In this document: one piece after another, positions 61,295-64,000 of the stretch | Position numbering within the stretch: the stretch's first letter is position 1 | Layout: each line of letters opens with the position of its first letter | Source: Hyphomicrobiales bacterium | Lineage (GTDB): Bacteria; Pseudomonadota; Alphaproteobacteria; Rhizobiales; Rhizobiaceae | Length of the DNA stretch: 64,000 nucleotides | Assembly: GCA_900468805.1 (NCBI GenBank) | Contig: UEIF01000009.1 | Span: 248,001 to 312,000, forward strand | Reading direction: 5' to 3' | The notes under the pieces: generated by a model | What the model was told of the DNA's origin: nothing | Databases searched by the model: none | Seen by the model: only the letters and a program-made list of their open reading frames with translations | Translations under genes and position numbers: made by a program

Positions 61295-62251
61295 ATGAAC
61301 ACGACCGAAAAGGTAATCTTCGAGCAGTTTCCCTATTGGGAAACAGCCATCGGTTCGAATACGGCAAGCGGCAGGGCGGACGATCTCCTCGTCTTCGTCG
61401 GCTGCGGCACTTCCTTCAACCTCGCCTTGTCTCTGGCCGCCTATGCCAACAGCCTGAAGCGCAAGGCGATCGCGGTTCCGGGCGCGGAATGGTTGAACCG
61501 GCCCGCCTACTTCTGGCCGGAATGGCAGAAGACCCATGTAGTCGCGCTGTCGCGCAGTGGCGAGACGACGGAAACGGTCGCCGCGGCAAAGGCAAGTCGC
61601 GCCGCCGGTGCCTTCGTGACTGCCGTGACGGTTGAGCCCGAGAGCGCCCTTGCCAAGAACTGTGACCAGCTGATCTGCTCCCCGACCCATCCCGAAGAGG
61701 GCATCGTCATGACGGTTTCGGCAAGCCTGATGGTGTTGCTCAGCCTGCAGCTGATCGGTCAGACCGTGCCTGCCTCGACCGTTGCATCGGCACGTCAGCT
61801 CGCCAATACGCTCGATGCCACTCTGCCCGACATCATCAAGGATCGTTCGCACTTCGTCTTTCTGGGCGGCGGCCCGCTTTTCGGCATTGCGCTCGAGGGC
61901 GCGCTCAAGCTGATGGAAATGAGCCAGTTGATGACGCAGGCTTTTCATCCGCTCGAATATCGCCACGGGCCGATCAGCCTTGTTGACGAGAAGACGGCCG
62001 CCATCATGCTCTACAGCTCGGACCAGAGACAAGCCGAGGCAAAGCTCGCCGGCGAGCTGCGCGAAAAAGGCGCCGTCGTTATCGGTTTCGGCGGCCCAGG
62101 CGATCTGGAGCTTAAGGTCGACGTCGATCTGTCGCTTGCAGGTCTCGTGGTTCTGCCAGCACTGCAGATCCTCGGCGAACGCGCCGCACAAGCAAGGCAG
62201 ATTGATACCGTCTCGCCGCGTCATCTCACCAAGGTGGTGACATTGGTATGA
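61295..62251 (+). CDS. agaS: SIS-domain sugar deaminase/isomerase, AgaS-like
   Basis: 318 aa from the ATG at 61295 (CGGAGA upstream). Two SIS domains: FVGCGTSFNLALSLAAYANS with VVALSRSGETTETVAAAKAS in the first half, and FVFLGGGPLFGIALEGALKLMEMSQL then AFHPLEYRHGPISLVDE (Glu and His expected in the active site) in the second. The GlmS/AgaS branch converts amino-sugar phosphates. With the kinase upstream and the GatZ-like gene overlapping its end, the reaction is probably galactosamine-6-phosphate to tagatose-6-phosphate plus ammonia. A fructoselysine-type deglycase is a weaker alternative. Confidence 0.82.
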   Translation: MNTTEKVIFEQFPYWETAIGSNTASGRADDLLVFVGCGTSFNLALSLAAYANSLKRKAIAVPGAEWLNRPAYFWPEWQKTHVVALSRSGETTETVAAAKASRAAGAFVTAVTVEPESALAKNCDQLICSPTHPEEGIVMTVSASLMVLLSLQLIGQTVPASTVASARQLANTLDATLPDIIKDRSHFVFLGGGPLFGIALEGALKLMEMSQLMTQAFHPLEYRHGPISLVDEKTAAIMLYSSDQRQAEAKLAGELREKGAVVIGFGGPGDLELKVDVDLSLAGLVVLPALQILGERAAQARQIDTVSPRHLTKVVTLV

Positions 62252-63549
62252 GCGCGGCCATCGATCCGAACCGCCAGATCGCCCTGGCAAAGCTGTTCGG
62301 CGCAAGAGACCTGCCCCTGCCCCGCGGCATCACATCGATTTGTTCTGCCCATCCGCTGGTCATCGAGGCTACGTTGCGACGTGCGGTGCTGCAGAATGAG
62401 GCGGTCCTGATCGAAGCGACCTGCAACCAGGTCAATCAGGAAGGCGGTTATACCGGCATGAAGCCGGCGGACTTCCGAACCTTCATCGAGCGTATCGCGG
62501 CAAGCGTCGGCTTCGCCGCCGAACGCATCATTCTCGGGGGCGACCATCTCGGCCCGAACCCATGGCGAAAGCTCGCTGCAGAGAATGCGATGGTGCGCGC
62601 CGAAACCATGGTGGCGGCCTATGTCGAAGCCGGGTTCGAGAAGCTGCATCTCGACACTTCGATGGGCTGTGCTGGCGAGCCTGTGGCGCTTGCCGACGAA
62701 CTGACCGCCGCAAGAGCAGCACGTCTGGCGAAAGCTGCCGAAGAGGCGGCTCGTCGGAGTGGTCGACGTCTGCCGGTCTATGTCATCGGCACCGAGGTGC
62801 CACCGCCCGGTGGCGCGACGCATGCGCTGGACGAGCTGGAGATCACGCGACGGGAAGCAGCTCTCAGGACGCTTGATGTTCACCGCCAGGCCTTTGCCGA
62901 AGCCGGCGTAAGTTCGGCGATGGAACGCGTCATCGCGATCGTCGTTCAGCCGGGCGTCGAGTTCGGCAACGCCAATGTCGCGCTCTACAGGCCCGAGCGT
63001 GCACGGAAGCTGATCTCCGCGCTCGATGAGATGAAGGGACTGCTGTTCGAGGCCCATTCCACCGACTACCAGCCGGCAGCCGCGCTTTCGACGCTGGTCG
63101 ATGGCGGGTTTGCGATCTTGAAAGTCGGTCCCGGCCTGACCTTTGCATTGCGGGAGGCGCTCTACGGTCTCGACGCGATCGCCGATGTTCTCTCCGGGGG
63201 CGAGAGAGCCGGCGGGCTGGCGGCGACGATGGAGGAGATCATGCTTGCTCAGCCCAGCCATTGGGCCGGCCATTACAGCGGCACGGCTGACGAACAGCGC
63301 CTGCAGCGACACTTCAGTTATAGCGATCGCATCCGGTACTATTGGCCCGACGCGCGGGCAGCAACGGCAGTCGACGAACTGCTCGCCCGGCTGCCGGAGG
63401 CAATCCCGGAAACGCTGATCAGCCAGCATCTCGCCCGCCTCTACCCTGATGTGGTCGAAAAGCGTGTCGCGCCGAAAGCCCGCGATCTTTGCCTAGCCGC
63501 CATTGATGCGGCGCTGGCTCCTTATGCCACCGCGACGGCGCCTCGGTAA
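62248..63549 (+). CDS. GatZ/KbaZ family (COG4573), probable tagatose-6-phosphate 4-epimerase
   Basis: 433 aa; ATG at 62248 overlaps the agaS-like stop. Family motifs: [102 protein letters not shown] and [14 protein letters not shown]. It was long annotated as the non-catalytic subunit of tagatose-bisphosphate aldolase. Members from Agrobacterium-type bacteria are known to act alone as D-tagatose-6-phosphate 4-epimerases, giving fructose-6-phosphate. No catalytic GatY/KbaY partner is seen here, in line with the second role. Confidence 0.85.
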   Translation: MSAAIDPNRQIALAKLFGARDLPLPRGITSICSAHPLVIEATLRRAVLQNEAVLIEATCNQVNQEGGYTGMKPADFRTFIERIAASVGFAAERIILGGDHLGPNPWRKLAAENAMVRAETMVAAYVEAGFEKLHLDTSMGCAGEPVALADELTAARAARLAKAAEEAARRSGRRLPVYVIGTEVPPPGGATHALDELEITRREAALRTLDVHRQAFAEAGVSSAMERVIAIVVQPGVEFGNANVALYRPERARKLISALDEMKGLLFEAHSTDYQPAAALSTLVDGGFAILKVGPGLTFALREALYGLDAIADVLSGGERAGGLAATMEEIMLAQPSHWAGHYSGTADEQRLQRHFSYSDRIRYYWPDARAATAVDELLARLPEAIPETLISQHLARLYPDVVEKRVAPKARDLCLAAIDAALAPYATATAPR

Positions 63550-63620
63550 CAGAAGCATCGCATGTCGCTCTTTCCGAGCGAGCGCAGATCCGAAATCAGA
63601 TTTTTCAGCCGGAGACAGTT

Positions 63621-64000
63621 ATGGCGTCCGTAAACGTGGCAAATGTCCGCAAGAACTATGGTCACCTCGAAGTTTTACACGGGGTCGACGTCGACATCCG
63701 CGACGGAGAATTCGTCATCCTCGTCGGTCCCTCCGGCTGTGGCAAGTCGACTTTGCTGCGCATGATCGCGGGGCTCGAGGAAATCTCCGGTGGCAACGTC
63801 TCGATCGGCAACAAGGTCGTCAACAATGTCGCTCCGAAGGAGCGCGACATTGCCATGGTCTTTCAATCCTATGCGCTTTATCCGCATATGACGGTGGAAG
63901 CGAATATGGGATTTTCGCTGCGACTGGCGAAAGCCCCGAAGGAGCAGATCAAGGCGCGTGTCCGCGACGCGGCACAGATCCTCGGCCTCGAACATCTGCT
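63621..64000 (+). CDS. Sugar ABC transporter ATP-binding protein (UgpC/MsmK type), cut by window end
   Basis: Only the first 126 codons are inside the window. GGAG lies 7 nt before the ATG. Walker A is [20 protein letters not shown] near residue 35 and the Q-loop is [20 protein letters not shown]. The signature motif, Walker B and the MalK-like regulatory C-terminus lie beyond base 64000. It is the expected ATPase for the MalFG-type permeases at 59509-61283. Confidence 0.92.
   Translation, partial: MASVNVANVRKNYGHLEVLHGVDVDIRDGEFVILVGPSGCGKSTLLRMIAGLEEISGGNVSIGNKVVNNVAPKERDIAMVFQSYALYPHMTVEANMGFSLRLAKAPKEQIKARVRDAAQILGLEHL

Noticed and set aside
1..64000. CRISPR arrays, rRNA, tRNA and repABC-type replication genes
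   Set aside because: I looked for regular spaced repeats, tRNA-like cloverleaf sequence and partition/replication proteins and saw none that I could support by eye; short RNAs could be missed.

Overview
The window looks like an accessory replicon (plasmid or chromid) or genomic island of a Rhizobiales alphaproteobacterium of the Rhizobium/Agrobacterium type. The evidence is a GC-rich codon bias, many ABC and TRAP uptake operons each with its own GntR, DeoR, AraC or LuxR regulator, a DUF4167-like protein, COG4573/AgaS-type sugar genes, and insertion-sequence debris. I saw no rRNA, tRNA, CRISPR array or replication gene, so 'plasmid' is inference.

Region 1 (about 0.4-30.6 kb) is a surface or exopolysaccharide locus in several blocks. 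A pseudo-receiver LuxR regulator (442-1266) sits beside a minus-strand operon: WecG/TagA transferase, WbaP-like initiating phosphosugar transferase, UDP-glucuronate decarboxylase, and a CgeB-like glycosyltransferase with a TPR tail. Next comes an IS graveyard (IS66 with two amber codons, 5'-truncated IS630, IS5 and IS21 fragments). It surrounds a secreted-type beta-helix/RTX protein (10995-13190). A Wzy-like polymerase and a second beta-helix protein form a coupled minus-strand pair. A plus-strand block follows: glycosyltransferase, small coupled ORF, HAD/membrane fusion, second CgeB-like gene, a decayed GT8 gene, two GT4 transferases, a Wzc-type co-polymerase/kinase, Gmd and Fcl. UDP-xylose and GDP-L-fucose are the predicted special precursors. 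No Wza or Wzx is seen here. Repeats at 17.27-17.71, 20.72-20.99 and 23.29-23.46 kb, plus a truncated CgeB copy, show that the plus-strand block was built by duplication and recombination. A GAF-GGDEF(degenerate)-EAL protein closes the region.

Region 2 (32.7-42.9 kb): a GntR/FCD regulator is divergent from an M20 amidohydrolase plus polar amino-acid ABC transporter operon, with a near-perfect 30-bp palindrome between them. Then come small conserved genes (DUF309, MYG1-like, hypothetical), a DUF4167-like mini-protein coupled to a fatty acid desaturase, and a LuxR regulator.

Region 3 (43-54.9 kb): a PotABCD-type ABC transporter with an SDR dehydrogenase, facing a GntR-TRAP(DctPQM)-idonate dehydrogenase operon, with an LDH2-family reductase and an AraC regulator. 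Together these suggest uptake and oxidation of sugar acids or polyols.

Region 4 (54.97-64 kb): a GH4 alpha-galactosidase-like enzyme, a DeoR/AgaR-like regulator, a BadF-type amino-sugar kinase, a sugar ABC transporter, an AgaS-like SIS deaminase/isomerase, a COG4573 (GatZ/KbaZ) protein and a truncated ABC ATPase. The gene set fits galactosamine-type amino-sugar catabolism to fructose-6-phosphate.
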